Source: an uncultured Gelidibacter sp. (lineage in GTDB: Bacteria > Bacteroidota > Bacteroidia > Flavobacteriales > Flavobacteriaceae). Taken from it: a stretch of DNA of 64,000 nucleotides. Position numbers and translations under genes: made by a program. This document shows, one piece after another, positions 51,649 to 60,425 of the stretch (position 1 is the first letter of the stretch; each line of letters begins with the position of its first letter). The DNA lies in contig NZ_CANMTE010000001.1 of assembly GCF_947500795.1 (NCBI RefSeq), positions 434,001-498,000 of the forward strand. Direction: 5' to 3'. A model generated the notes under the pieces. That model was not told the DNA's origin. It worked only from the letters and a program-made list of their open reading frames with translations, and did not search any database.

Positions 51649-54063
51649 ATGAAAAATTACAGTCTACTTCTCATTTTAGTTTTATTTGCAACCAGTTCAT
51701 ACTCACAAGTATTAAAAAATAAAAAGCTCGAAAATTATAAGGGTTTTTTTAACTTCTATTACGAAGCGAAACAAGATAAAATTTATCTTGAGGTAGCCGA
51801 GTTGGATAAGGAGTTTCTTTACGTGAATAGTTTAGCCAGCGGCATTGGCTCTAATGATATCGGGCTTGATAGAGGACAGTTGGGTTCTGATCGACTTGTT
51901 AAATTCATTAAGGCCGGCAATAAAATATTGTTGGTGCAACCCAATCAGAATTTTAGAGCAATTACAGATAATTCTCTAGAGAAAAAAAGTATAGAGCAGG
52001 CATTTGCAACCTCTGTACTATATGGGTTTAAAATTGAAGATACGATTGCAGGAAAGTATGTGATAGACCTCACGCCCTTTTTATTACAGGATACGCATGG
52101 GGTGGCGGAACGATTAAAATTTCAAAACGAAGGCACTTATAAATTAGATCTTTCAAAAAGTGCACTATCCTTAGAACGTACCAAAGCATTCCCAAAGAAT
52201 GTTGAGTTTGAAGCCTTATTAACTTTTGATGGTGAAGCAAAAGGTAGAAACATAAGAAGCGTTGCACCTACAGCATCATTGATTAGTGTGATTCAGCACC
52301 ATTCGTTTGTAGAGCTTCCAGACAATAATTATAAGCCTCGTGCTTTTGATCCGCGAAGTGGTGCCATATCAATATCCTATATGGATTATGCCACGCCTAT
52401 TGAAGCGCCAATTGTAAAACGGTTTGCCATCAGACATCGGTTACAAAAAAAACACCCAGAATTAGCAATGAGTGAGGCTGTTGAACCAATTATTTACTAT
52501 TTGGATCCTGGAACACCTGAACCTGTGCGTTCGGCATTGTTGGAAGGTGCGCGCTGGTGGAATGAAGCTTATGAAGCCATTGGTTATAAAGATGCGTTCC
52601 AGGTAAAAATGTTGCCAGATGATGCTGATCCTATGGACTGTCGATATAATGTGATTCAATGGGTCCACCGTTCTACAAGAGGATGGAGTTACGGCGCCTC
52701 AGTTGTCGATCCTCGGACAGGAGAAATCATAAAAGGTCATGTAAGCTTGGGGAGTTTGCGCATTCGGCAGGATTTTATGATCGCTCAGGCTTTGTTGAAC
52801 CAACCTTTTGCCAATTCTGATACTAATAACGAACCCATGTTAAAAATGGCTTTGTCTAGAATCCGACAACTAAGTGCACATGAAATTGGCCATACGCTTG
52901 GATTCGCTCATAATTTTGCGGCAAGTAGTACGGCGGATGCTTCCGTTATGGATTATCCACACCCTAAAATTACTTTGAAAGACGGAGAAATTAGTTTAGA
53001 AAACGCCTATACCGACGGCATTGGGGTTTGGGATAAAGTCACGGTGGCTTACAGTTATTCTGAGTTTGATGAAAAGATGAGTGAGCAGGAAGCCTTACGT
53101 GATATTTTGAAACAAGCCCAAGACAAAGGATTACGTTTTATATCAGATTACGATGCGCGCGCTTCAGGAGGAGCACACGCTTATGCGCATTTATGGGATA
53201 ATGGCAACAGTGCTTCTGAAGAATTGCAGCGTGTATTGGAAGTTCGCGCTCAAGCCATTTCAAACTTTTCTAAAGACAACATAAGAACTTACGAACCGTA
53301 TTCAGTATTAGAAGATGTTTTTGTTCCCTTGTATTTTTTCCACAGATATCAAGCTGAAGCTACTTCAAAATTAATAGGTGGATTGGACTATAATTATGCC
53401 GTTAAAGGCGACGGACAATTAATTTCAAAAACTATAGATGTAGCACTTCAAAACGATGCTTTAAGCGCTTTACTAAAATCTATAGCTGCGGAAACATTAG
53501 CAATACCAAGAGATAAATTAGCCTTGTTTCCTCCGAGGGCGTTCGGTTATGGTAAGTCGCGCGAATCGTTTTCAGGTAAAACCGGCGTTTCTTTTGATGC
53601 CTTAAGCGCCCCTGTAACAGCTAGTGATATGGTGTTGGAACTGTTGTTGAATCCGCAGCGCGCAAATAGACTCGTACAGCAAAAAAGTCTGGATAAAAAA
53701 CAATTGGGTCTCCAAGATGTGCTTCATCAACTTGTGGAAAGTACATTTGCCAAATCCCATAAAGATGATTATTTATCTGAGGTGCAACATTCAATTAACG
53801 TGAACGTCCTTAAATATATTATGAATCTATCTGTGGCTGATGCGTCTACATTTCAGGTGCAGGCGATTGCTAATGATGCCATAGACCATATATCCAAACG
53901 CATATATGACAAGAACTATGGCGCAAAATCTTATGCGGCACAATATGGGCGACTCATAGCTCAGTTGCGTGAGTACCCTGATAAATTTAAAATTGAAGCC
54001 GCTCCGAGAATTCCTGATGGAGCACCAATAGGCACCGATGCGTGTAATTATACTACAAAATAA
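51649..54063 (+). CDS. Zinc-dependent metalloprotease of the DUF5117/DUF4953 type
   Basis: An 804-residue exported protein (signal peptide MKNYSLLLILVLFATSSYSQ). It carries the extended zinc signature HEIGHTLGFAH (about residues 411-421), an exact HExxHxxGxxH metzincin motif, followed by a Met-turn-like SVMDYPHP. The N-terminal DUF5117/5118-like region contains DLTPFLLQDTHG and PRAFDPRSGAISISY. The family is common in Bacteroidota; the substrate is unknown. Threonine aldolase begins 5 bases after its stop, so the two form an operon. Confidence 0.9.
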   Translation: MKNYSLLLILVLFATSSYSQVLKNKKLENYKGFFNFYYEAKQDKIYLEVAELDKEFLYVNSLASGIGSNDIGLDRGQLGSDRLVKFIKAGNKILLVQPNQNFRAITDNSLEKKSIEQAFATSVLYGFKIEDTIAGKYVIDLTPFLLQDTHGVAERLKFQNEGTYKLDLSKSALSLERTKAFPKNVEFEALLTFDGEAKGRNIRSVAPTASLISVIQHHSFVELPDNNYKPRAFDPRSGAISISYMDYATPIEAPIVKRFAIRHRLQKKHPELAMSEAVEPIIYYLDPGTPEPVRSALLEGARWWNEAYEAIGYKDAFQVKMLPDDADPMDCRYNVIQWVHRSTRGWSYGASVVDPRTGEIIKGHVSLGSLRIRQDFMIAQALLNQPFANSDTNNEPMLKMALSRIRQLSAHEIGHTLGFAHNFAASSTADASVMDYPHPKITLKDGEISLENAYTDGIGVWDKVTVAYSYSEFDEKMSEQEALRDILKQAQDKGLRFISDYDARASGGAHAYAHLWDNGNSASEELQRVLEVRAQAISNFSKDNIRTYEPYSVLEDVFVPLYFFHRYQAEATSKLIGGLDYNYAVKGDGQLISKTIDVALQNDALSALLKSIAAETLAIPRDKLALFPPRAFGYGKSRESFSGKTGVSFDALSAPVTASDMVLELLLNPQRANRLVQQKSLDKKQLGLQDVLHQLVESTFAKSHKDDYLSEVQHSINVNVLKYIMNLSVADASTFQVQAIANDAIDHISKRIYDKNYGAKSYAAQYGRLIAQLREYPDKFKIEAAPRIPDGAPIGTDACNYTTK

Positions 54064-54068
54064 AAGCA

Positions 54069-55088
54069 ATGATTATAGATTTAAGAAGTGATACCGTTAC
54101 CAAACCCACACCGGGTATGTTGGATGCCATGATGAGTGCTGAGGTTGGTGATGATGTATATAAAGAAGATCCTACGGTAAATGCATTAGAAGAGCGATTA
54201 GCCGATATGTTTGGGAAGCCAAAAGCTTTGTTTTTTCCAACCGGAACCATGGCTAATCAAACAGCTTTAAAACTGCACACCAATCCTGGAGATCAGGTTA
54301 TTTGTGATTCTAATGCCCATATTTATCATTATGAAGGCGGTGGTGCCTCATTTAACAGTGGTATTTCCTGCAAATTGTTAGAAGGAAACCGTGGGATGTT
54401 TACAGCTGAACAAGTCGTTGAGGCCATTAATCCACCGGATTTTTATCACAGTCCGCTTACGGCGATGGTGGAAGTGGAAAACACGGCCAATAGAGGCGGA
54501 GGTTCATGTTGGGATTTTCAAGAGTTAAAAAAAATAAGACAGGTCTGTGATGATCATAATTTAGGATACCATTTGGATGGCGCTCGTATTTGGAATGCAT
54601 TGGTTGCAAAACCGGAAACTGCGCGAGATTACGGACAGTTGTTTGATACGATGTCTGTGTGTTTAAGTAAAGGATTGGGCTGTCCTATCGGTTCAGTATT
54701 GATTGGTGATGAAGCCATTATGCAGAATGCATTGCGAATTCGGAAGATTCTTGGTGGCGGAATGCGGCAAGCTGGTTATTTGGCAGCAGCTGGATTGTAT
54801 GCGTTAGATAACCATATGGACAGACTTAAGGAGGATCATCAAAAAGCGAAAGACATTGAAAAAGTCTTATCTGGGTTGGACATCATTAAAAATGTAGAAC
54901 CTGTAGAAACCAACATAATAATTTTTGAGTTGACCGATAAGAAGAATGATACCAGCTTTATAAATAACCTTGCGGCTAAACATGTTCGTTTGAGCAATAT
55001 GGGCGGCGGTAAACTACGAATCGTAACCCATTTAGATTATACAGATGAAATGCACGATAAATTTCTTTCACTCTTGAAAAGCATTTAG
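54069..55088 (+). CDS. Threonine aldolase-type PLP enzyme
   Basis: A 339-residue PLP-dependent fold-type I enzyme of the low-specificity L-threonine aldolase family: DLRSDTVTKPTPGMLDAM at the N terminus, FFPTGTMANQTAL, HYEGGGASF, and the PLP-Lys segment CLSKGLGCPIGSVL (the Lys follows Ser). Cleaves threonine (and allo-threonine) to glycine and acetaldehyde. It begins 5 bases after the metalloprotease gene. Low-specificity and allo-specific forms cannot be told apart here. Confidence 0.92.
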   Translation: MIIDLRSDTVTKPTPGMLDAMMSAEVGDDVYKEDPTVNALEERLADMFGKPKALFFPTGTMANQTALKLHTNPGDQVICDSNAHIYHYEGGGASFNSGISCKLLEGNRGMFTAEQVVEAINPPDFYHSPLTAMVEVENTANRGGGSCWDFQELKKIRQVCDDHNLGYHLDGARIWNALVAKPETARDYGQLFDTMSVCLSKGLGCPIGSVLIGDEAIMQNALRIRKILGGGMRQAGYLAAAGLYALDNHMDRLKEDHQKAKDIEKVLSGLDIIKNVEPVETNIIIFELTDKKNDTSFINNLAAKHVRLSNMGGGKLRIVTHLDYTDEMHDKFLSLLKSI

Positions 55089-55212
55089 TTTTTTTCAGGA
55101 TTTTAAATCCAAGTAAAATAAGAATCATTGTAGATTTTATAGGTATAATGTGTAATGGTGAATGGTGGTCTTTAAATCCTTTGTAATCAAAAAGATAATT
55201 CCTGAAAAAACT
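55087..55212. repeat. Long-range inverted repeat after the threonine aldolase gene
   Basis: AGTTTTTTTCAGGA (55087-55100, overlapping the stop codon) is nearly complementary to TCCTGAAAAAACT (55200-55212), 99 bases apart; GGATTTTAAATCC forms a small hairpin just inside. It fills much of the 189-base gap before the glycosyltransferase gene, in which I see nothing else. Confidence 0.5.
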
Positions 55213-55277
55213 AATATGGATGCGTTGGTTTATTAAGTTTTGAATATCTTAGTGTATAAATAAGCTTATCGCAGTTA

Positions 55278-56336
55278 ATGAAATTAAGTATCATCATTCC
55301 GGTGTACAATGTTGAAAAATACATTGCTCAATGTTTAGATAGCATGCTAGATCAAGATTTAGGTCCTGATGAGTATGAAATTATCTTGGTCAATGATGGC
55401 TCTACGGATAGTAGTTCTGCAATTGCGCATAGCTATGCGGGTAAACACTCCAACATTATAGTTATAGACAAAGAGAATGGAGGCGTTGGTAGTGCTAGAA
55501 ACTGCGGAATGGGCCAAGCGGTAGGTAAGTACATATATTTTATTGACTCTGACGATTATCTCATTTCAAAGTGTCTAAAAACAATTGTGAGTACCTGTGA
55601 GCAGCATGATCTGGACATCTTGACGTTCGTGTCGACTGCTTTTACGACTTCAGATTCAAATAAGGAAATAGTATTAAAGAATAAACCCTTTAAACCGTCC
55701 TTTGGTCCCGACAAACTATCTCCCATTGTAAACGGTGAAGAGTATTTAGCGAACGTTAAGTATAGGGGTGAAATTTGGTGGTTTATTATAAACCGGGAAT
55801 TTCTAGTGAATTCCAAAATTCGGTTTATAGAAACAGGTTGGATGGAGGATGCTATTTTTACCTTGCAGCTTATGTTGGAAGCAAAAAAAATGGCACATCT
55901 TAAACTGAATGCCCACAGACATCGGTATGCGCCAGGAACAGCAATGTCGAGTAGGGAACCTAAACATTTCCTTAAAGTGATAAGAGATCTTCATAATGCA
56001 GCGGTTGTACATGTGCCAATTATTGAAAAATTGGAGAACACCAATGCCCATCCAGAAGCTATAACGCGCATAAAAGCCAGGCAACAGTCTTTTGTGTTTT
56101 TTTCAATGTTACGGATGATTGAATCGACCATGAGTTTTGATGAAGTTAAACAACGGATGAATGACATGGTCCAAATCAAAGCGTATCCTTTAACTTCCTT
56201 TTTGGGAAAGGATTATAATGGGGTGCCTTATCAAATGTTAAGTATCCTTTTGAATAGCAAAGGCAGGTTTTATTTCATCTTTAAACTTCTAAATCCTATT
56301 TTTAAGCTGAGGTATAAGTTTTTGAAACCCGTATAA
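55278..56336 (+). CDS. Family 2 glycosyltransferase
   Basis: A 352-residue GT-A fold glycosyltransferase: KLSIIIPVYNVEKYIAQCLDSML at the N terminus, EIILVNDGSTDSS, ENGGVGSARNCG, and the metal-binding DxD-type YFIDSDDYL near residue 93. The C-terminal third is of uncertain function, without membrane helices. Typical of enzymes adding sugars to polysaccharide or lipid carriers; donor and acceptor unknown. It stands alone, with a bidirectional hairpin after it. Confidence 0.9.
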   Translation: MKLSIIIPVYNVEKYIAQCLDSMLDQDLGPDEYEIILVNDGSTDSSSAIAHSYAGKHSNIIVIDKENGGVGSARNCGMGQAVGKYIYFIDSDDYLISKCLKTIVSTCEQHDLDILTFVSTAFTTSDSNKEIVLKNKPFKPSFGPDKLSPIVNGEEYLANVKYRGEIWWFIINREFLVNSKIRFIETGWMEDAIFTLQLMLEAKKMAHLKLNAHRHRYAPGTAMSSREPKHFLKVIRDLHNAAVVHVPIIEKLENTNAHPEAITRIKARQQSFVFFSMLRMIESTMSFDEVKQRMNDMVQIKAYPLTSFLGKDYNGVPYQMLSILLNSKGRFYFIFKLLNPIFKLRYKFLKPV

Positions 56337-56348
56337 TTTTAAAAAGAA

Positions 56349-56381
56349 AGCGGTCGTCACTTAAATTAAATGACGACCGCT
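56349..56381. terminator. Bidirectional hairpin between the GT2 and ybaB genes
   Basis: An 11-bp perfect stem (AGCGGTCGTCA at 56349-56359, TGACGACCGCT at 56371-56381), 11-base loop. The tails are AT-rich rather than a pure T run. Confidence 0.75.
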
Positions 56382-56405
56382 ATTTATATACTATTTATCG
56401 CATGT

Positions 56406-56729
56406 TTATTTAAACATATCCAAACCAGGAATGTTTGGCATCCCATCCTTGGCTACTGCAGCCAATTCAGCTTCGTTCACCTGCGTTGCTTTCTCAATTG
56501 CTTTATTTAAGGTCATGATTAAATAGTCTTCAAGCATTTCTTTATCTTCAAGCAATTCATCATCAATAGCAATCGATTTTATTGTTCTGTTAGCAGTTAA
56601 AGACACTTTCAACTTCCCGTCCGTACTTTGTTCATCAACCAACACATGGTTTAAACGTGCTTTTGTTTCCTCAACTTTTTTTTGGGTCTCTTTGAGTTTA
56701 TTCATCATGCCCATCATATCTCCAAACAT
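56406..56729 (-). CDS. YbaB/EbfC family nucleoid-associated protein
   Basis: A 107-residue small DNA-binding protein: [26 protein letters not shown] at the N terminus, [21 protein letters not shown], and a helical C terminus. The YbaB/EbfC family binds DNA as a dimer and often accompanies dnaX and recR, which are not in this window. ATG 56729 is chosen over an in-frame TTG at 56738; a TAnnTTTG element lies upstream. Confidence 0.9.
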   Translation of the reverse strand: MFGDMMGMMNKLKETQKKVEETKARLNHVLVDEQSTDGKLKVSLTANRTIKSIAIDDELLEDKEMLEDYLIMTLNKAIEKATQVNEAELAAVAKDGMPNIPGLDMFK

Positions 56730-56755
56730 ATTCTTCAATTTTAAAATTAGTAGGA

Positions 56756-56763
56756 CAAAATTA
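56756..56763 (-). promoter_or_regulatory. Putative -7 element (TAatTTTG) for the YbaB gene
   Basis: Exact TAnnTTTG on the minus strand, 26 bases upstream of ATG 56729. Confidence 0.5.
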
Positions 56764-56901
56764 ATAAAAGATTAGATTCCTTCTAAGTCTGATATGTTAT
56801 AAATCTCACAAAACCCTCGAAAATAGATGAGGTAATATGTTGTGTTAACTTTTTTATCAATTCTATAGGGCGGTCTTTTATTATCACTTCTTATAAATGA
56901 G

Positions 56902-56909
56902 TACTTTTG
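56902..56909 (+). promoter_or_regulatory. Putative -7 element (TActTTTG) for the S9 peptidase gene
   Basis: Exact TAnnTTTG 22 bases before ATG 56932. Confidence 0.55.
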
Positions 56910-56931
56910 CAATCTGTAAAAAACATATCTA

Positions 56932-58992
56932 ATGACACATCATATTCAGCCTCCAAAAGCAAACAAAGTACTTAAAACATTGAGTATTCATGACGACGAA
57001 CGCCACGACGAGTATTTTTGGCTAAATGAACGCGAAAACGAAGAGGTTATCGATTACCTGAATGCGGAAAACGAATATTATGAAGCGATGACTTCAAAAT
57101 ATAAAGATTTTGAACATTCGCTTTTTAAGGAAATGAAAGCCCGAATAAAGGAAGATGACGAGTCTGTGCCGTACAAATACAATGGGTATTGGTATATTGT
57201 TAAATATGAAGTAGGGAAAGATTACCCTATTTATATCAGAAAAAAAGACACGATGGATAATCCTGACGAGCTGCTTTTTGATTGTAACAAAATGGCTGAA
57301 GGTCACGATTATTTTAAATTAGTTGGGTTGAGCGTGAGTCCTGATAACTCAATGATTGCCTATGGTATTGATACGGTTGGAAGACGTAATTATACGTTAC
57401 ATATTAAAAGTTTAGTCACTGATGAGGTGTTCTCTGATGCCATTCAAAACACGACAGGTTCAGCAACATGGGCTAATGATAACAAAACCTTGTTCTACAC
57501 CGTAAAGGACGAAAAAACATTGCGTTCAGATAAAATTTATAAACATAAATTAGGAAGTGCTTCTGCTACTGACACCCTTATTTTTCATGAGGATGATGAT
57601 ACGTTTGGCGTGGCAGTTTATAAATCGAAATCAAAAAAGTATCTAATTATAGCGTGCTACAGTACACTCACAAATGAGTATCATATTCTAAACGCTGATA
57701 TTCCAGATGAAGAATTTACTGTTTTTCAAGAGCGTGTAAGAGGATTGGAATATAGTATTTCGCATTATGGCGATCAATTTTACGTTGTTACAAATGCAGA
57801 TGGTGCCATCAATTTTAAGTTGATGAAAACGCCAGAAAATGAAACTAAATTCAACAATTGGATAGAAGTTATTCCGCATAGAGAAGAGGTCTTACTTGAA
57901 GATATTGATATTTTCAAGGATTTCTTGGTTATAAGTGAACGTTCCAATGGACTGAATCATATCCGTATCAAACGATGGGATGGCACCGCCGATTATTATC
58001 TGCCATTTGATAATGAAACGTATACAGCCTATACATCCACCAATGTTGAGTTTGATACCGACATCTTAAGGTATGGCTACAATTCCATGACAACACCTTC
58101 TTCAAGTATTGACTTTAATATGGTCACAAAGGAGAAAACTATTCTGAAGGAACAACAAGTTTTAGATCCTAATTTTGATAAGGATAACTATACCTCGGAA
58201 AGAGTTTGGGCAACGTCCCACGATGGTGTTAAAGTGCCAATTTCCATGGTTTATAAAAAAGGAATCAAAAAAGACGGCTCCAATCCGGTGTTGTTATACG
58301 CTTACGGATCTTATGGTCATACTATAGATCCTTATTTTTCAAGTATCCGTTTGAGTTTATTGGATAGAGGTTTCATTTATGCTATTGCGCACGTCAGAGG
58401 TGGTGAATATTTGGGTCGTATGTGGTATGAAAATGGAAAATTACTTCAAAAGAAAAACACATTTACGGATTTTATTGAATGCTCCAAATTTTTAATCGCT
58501 GAAAACTATACCTCTCCAAAACACTTATATGCGTTAGGGGGAAGTGCTGGTGGACTGTTGATAGGTGCAGTAATCAATGAGGCGCCTGAGCTTTATAATG
58601 GCGTTATTGCGGCTGTTCCTTTTGTGGATGTGTTGACGACTATGTTGGATGATTCGATTCCGTTAACAACAGGGGAGTATGACGAATGGGGCAATCCAAA
58701 TGATCCGGAATATTATGAATATATGAAATCCTATTCGCCTTATGACAATGTGAAGAAGCAGGATTATCCGCATATTTTAATTACAACGGGGTTGCATGAT
58801 TCTCAGGTGCAATATTGGGAGCCTGCAAAATGGGTGGCTAAATTAAGAACCTATAAAACGGACAACAACAAATTGCTTTTAAAAACCAACATGAAAGCTG
58901 GTCATGGAGGTGCTTCTGGACGTTTTGAAGCTTTAAAAGAAGATGCTGAAGAATACGCGTTTTTATTAGACTTGGAGAACATTCATGCCTAA
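56932..58992 (+). CDS. S9 family serine peptidase (oligopeptidase B-like)
   Basis: A 686-residue prolyl-oligopeptidase-family enzyme: an N-terminal beta-propeller domain followed by an alpha/beta-hydrolase domain. The catalytic triad is visible as Ser538 (ALGGSAGGLL), Asp623 (GLHDSQV) and His658 (AGHGGASG). HVRGGEYLGRMWYENGK and SYSPYDNV are typical of oligopeptidase B. No signal peptide, so cytoplasmic or possibly periplasmic by another route. Hydrolyses peptides, probably after basic residues by family analogy. Confidence 0.9.
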   Translation: MTHHIQPPKANKVLKTLSIHDDERHDEYFWLNERENEEVIDYLNAENEYYEAMTSKYKDFEHSLFKEMKARIKEDDESVPYKYNGYWYIVKYEVGKDYPIYIRKKDTMDNPDELLFDCNKMAEGHDYFKLVGLSVSPDNSMIAYGIDTVGRRNYTLHIKSLVTDEVFSDAIQNTTGSATWANDNKTLFYTVKDEKTLRSDKIYKHKLGSASATDTLIFHEDDDTFGVAVYKSKSKKYLIIACYSTLTNEYHILNADIPDEEFTVFQERVRGLEYSISHYGDQFYVVTNADGAINFKLMKTPENETKFNNWIEVIPHREEVLLEDIDIFKDFLVISERSNGLNHIRIKRWDGTADYYLPFDNETYTAYTSTNVEFDTDILRYGYNSMTTPSSSIDFNMVTKEKTILKEQQVLDPNFDKDNYTSERVWATSHDGVKVPISMVYKKGIKKDGSNPVLLYAYGSYGHTIDPYFSSIRLSLLDRGFIYAIAHVRGGEYLGRMWYENGKLLQKKNTFTDFIECSKFLIAENYTSPKHLYALGGSAGGLLIGAVINEAPELYNGVIAAVPFVDVLTTMLDDSIPLTTGEYDEWGNPNDPEYYEYMKSYSPYDNVKKQDYPHILITTGLHDSQVQYWEPAKWVAKLRTYKTDNNKLLLKTNMKAGHGGASGRFEALKEDAEEYAFLLDLENIHA

Positions 58993-59006
58993 TTGAAAAA
59001 AAATCG

Positions 59007-59014
59007 TACTTTTG
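59007..59014 (+). promoter_or_regulatory. Putative -7 element (TActTTTG) for the capA-like gene
   Basis: Exact TAnnTTTG 144 bases before ATG 59159. It implies an unusually long 5' leader of about 140 nucleotides, which is rich in inverted repeats. Confidence 0.5.
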
Positions 59015-59026
59015 CAACGTTTTAGG

Positions 59027-59135
59027 TTACAATTTTCTAAATTGTAATCGGTGAATAGCATTTATGAAATCGCGATGGTATTTCATAGTTTTTAGAAATA
59101 CTATTAAGGATAACAATCGCGATACAGTACGTACT
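59027..59135 (+). promoter_or_regulatory. Structured 5' leader of the capA-like gene
   Basis: A 9-bp perfect hairpin with a 3-base loop (59027-59047), then a nested structure: ATCGCGAT (59069-59076) pairs with an identical self-complementary ATCGCGAT (59116-59123), enclosing GTATTTC (59078-59084) that pairs with GAAATAC (59095-59101); then the palindrome AGTACGTACT (59126-59135). No known riboswitch class recognised. Confidence 0.6.
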
Positions 59136-59158
59136 ATTGAAACGAATAAGAAACACGT

Positions 59159-60199
59159 ATGAAAAAAAACATCCAGGTATTTGATAACGTATTACAACTT
59201 ATTGGTAATACACCCCTTATCAAATTAAGCAAAATGACGGCTAACTATGAAGGCGAATTTTACGCTAAAGTAGAAGCATTTAATCCAGGTCATTCTTCAA
59301 AAGATCGTATTGCACTACATATTATAGAGGAAGCTGAAAGGCAAGGCATTTTAACTCCAGGAGATACCATTATTGAAACTACTTCAGGTAATACAGGTTT
59401 TAGTATTGCTATGGTGAGTATCGTTAAAGGTTATAAATGTATTCTTGCAGTAAGTTCTAAATCTTCTCCGGATAAAATTGACATGCTAAAATCAATGGGA
59501 GCACAAGTTTATGTGTGTCCTGCTCACGTTAGCGCTGATGATCCGAGATCGTATTATGAAGTTGCAAAACGTTTACACCAAGAAACTAAAGGATCAATTT
59601 ATATCAATCAGTATTTTAATCAGTTAAATATTGATGCTCATTATAGTAGTACAGGTCCTGAAATTTGGGAACAAACAGAAGGCCAAATCACGCATTTAAT
59701 CGCTTGTAGTGGTACAGGAGGAACAATCTCCGGAACCGCTAAATACTTGAAAGAGCAAAACCCAAAAATAAAAGTGATAGGTGTTGATGCTTATGGCTCG
59801 GTTCTGAAAAAATATCATGAAACGCGTGAGTTTGATCACAATGAGATTTATCCATATAGAATTGAAGGTTTGGGGAAAAATTTGATTCCTACAGCTACAG
59901 ATTTTGATATGATTGACGAGTTTGTGAAAGTAACAGATGAGGAAAGTGCACATACAGCACGTGAAATCTCCCGTACTGAAGGTTTATTTGTAGGGTATAC
60001 GAGCGGCGCAGCAATGCAAGCTATTAAACAACTTCAGGAAGAAGGCGAATTTAAAGCCGGAGACAAGGTAGTTGTGATTTTTCCAGACCATGGATCGCGT
60101 TACATGAGCAAGGTTTATAGTGATAAATGGATGGAAGAGCAAGGCTTTTTTGATAGTAAGAAAGCGGCTGCATTGGAATCTATACAATACGTTAAGTAA
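59159..60199 (+). CDS. capA: PLP-dependent cysteate synthase, cystathionine-beta-synthase-like (CapA type)
   Basis: A 346-residue fold-type II PLP enzyme. [13 protein letters not shown]-Lys48 in [20 protein letters not shown], the substrate loop TTSGNTGFS and the phosphate-binding SGTGGTISG are visible; [17 protein letters not shown] resembles cystathionine beta-synthase more than CysK. Family knowledge: CapA, a CBS relative in gliding Bacteroidota, makes cysteate from O-phosphoserine and sulfite for capnine. The next gene is a capB-like acyltransferase, which decides the call over cysteine synthase. Its leader is long and structured. Confidence 0.8.
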   Translation: MKKNIQVFDNVLQLIGNTPLIKLSKMTANYEGEFYAKVEAFNPGHSSKDRIALHIIEEAERQGILTPGDTIIETTSGNTGFSIAMVSIVKGYKCILAVSSKSSPDKIDMLKSMGAQVYVCPAHVSADDPRSYYEVAKRLHQETKGSIYINQYFNQLNIDAHYSSTGPEIWEQTEGQITHLIACSGTGGTISGTAKYLKEQNPKIKVIGVDAYGSVLKKYHETREFDHNEIYPYRIEGLGKNLIPTATDFDMIDEFVKVTDEESAHTAREISRTEGLFVGYTSGAAMQAIKQLQEEGEFKAGDKVVVIFPDHGSRYMSKVYSDKWMEEQGFFDSKKAAALESIQYVK

Positions 60200-60219
60200 T
60201 TGAATATCTATAACTTAAT

Positions 60220-60252
60220 CCTGTAACAATCCCATTTGTTATAGGGTTTTTT
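60220..60252 (+). terminator. Terminator between capA and capB
   Basis: CCTGTAACAA (60220-60229) pairs with TTGTTATAGG (60236-60245), one G-T pair, followed by six T. It separates the two genes transcriptionally despite their shared pathway. Confidence 0.8.
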
Positions 60253-60314
60253 ATGGATTGAAATGTTATAAACAGCGGTTTATAACTAAATTATGCTATG
60301 AAAAGTAATTTAGT

Positions 60315-60322
60315 TAATTTTG
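60315..60322 (+). promoter_or_regulatory. Putative -7 element (TAatTTTG) for the capB-like gene
   Basis: Exact TAnnTTTG 103 bases before ATG 60426, again a long leader; it contains the palindrome TGACGTCA at 60352-60359 and a short AACC/GGTT hairpin near 60370-60385. Confidence 0.45.
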
Positions 60323-60425
60323 CGCGAACTAATTAGACTAATTGAAGATGATGACGTCAAAGTGCTTTAACCCATATAAAGGTTGAAAAACTTGGCTGCT
60401 TATGTCCGAATAATACTAATATTAC

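Noticed and set aside
59159-60199. Ordinary cysteine synthase (CysK/CysM)
   Set aside because: The sequence around the PLP lysine is CBS-like, and the adjacent gene is an alpha-oxoamine synthase, the capnine pair. A cysteine synthase or CBS role cannot be fully excluded.
60323-60425. A known riboswitch in the capB leader
   Set aside because: There is a palindrome and a short AACC/GGTT hairpin, but no match to a riboswitch consensus I can recall, including SAM-II.
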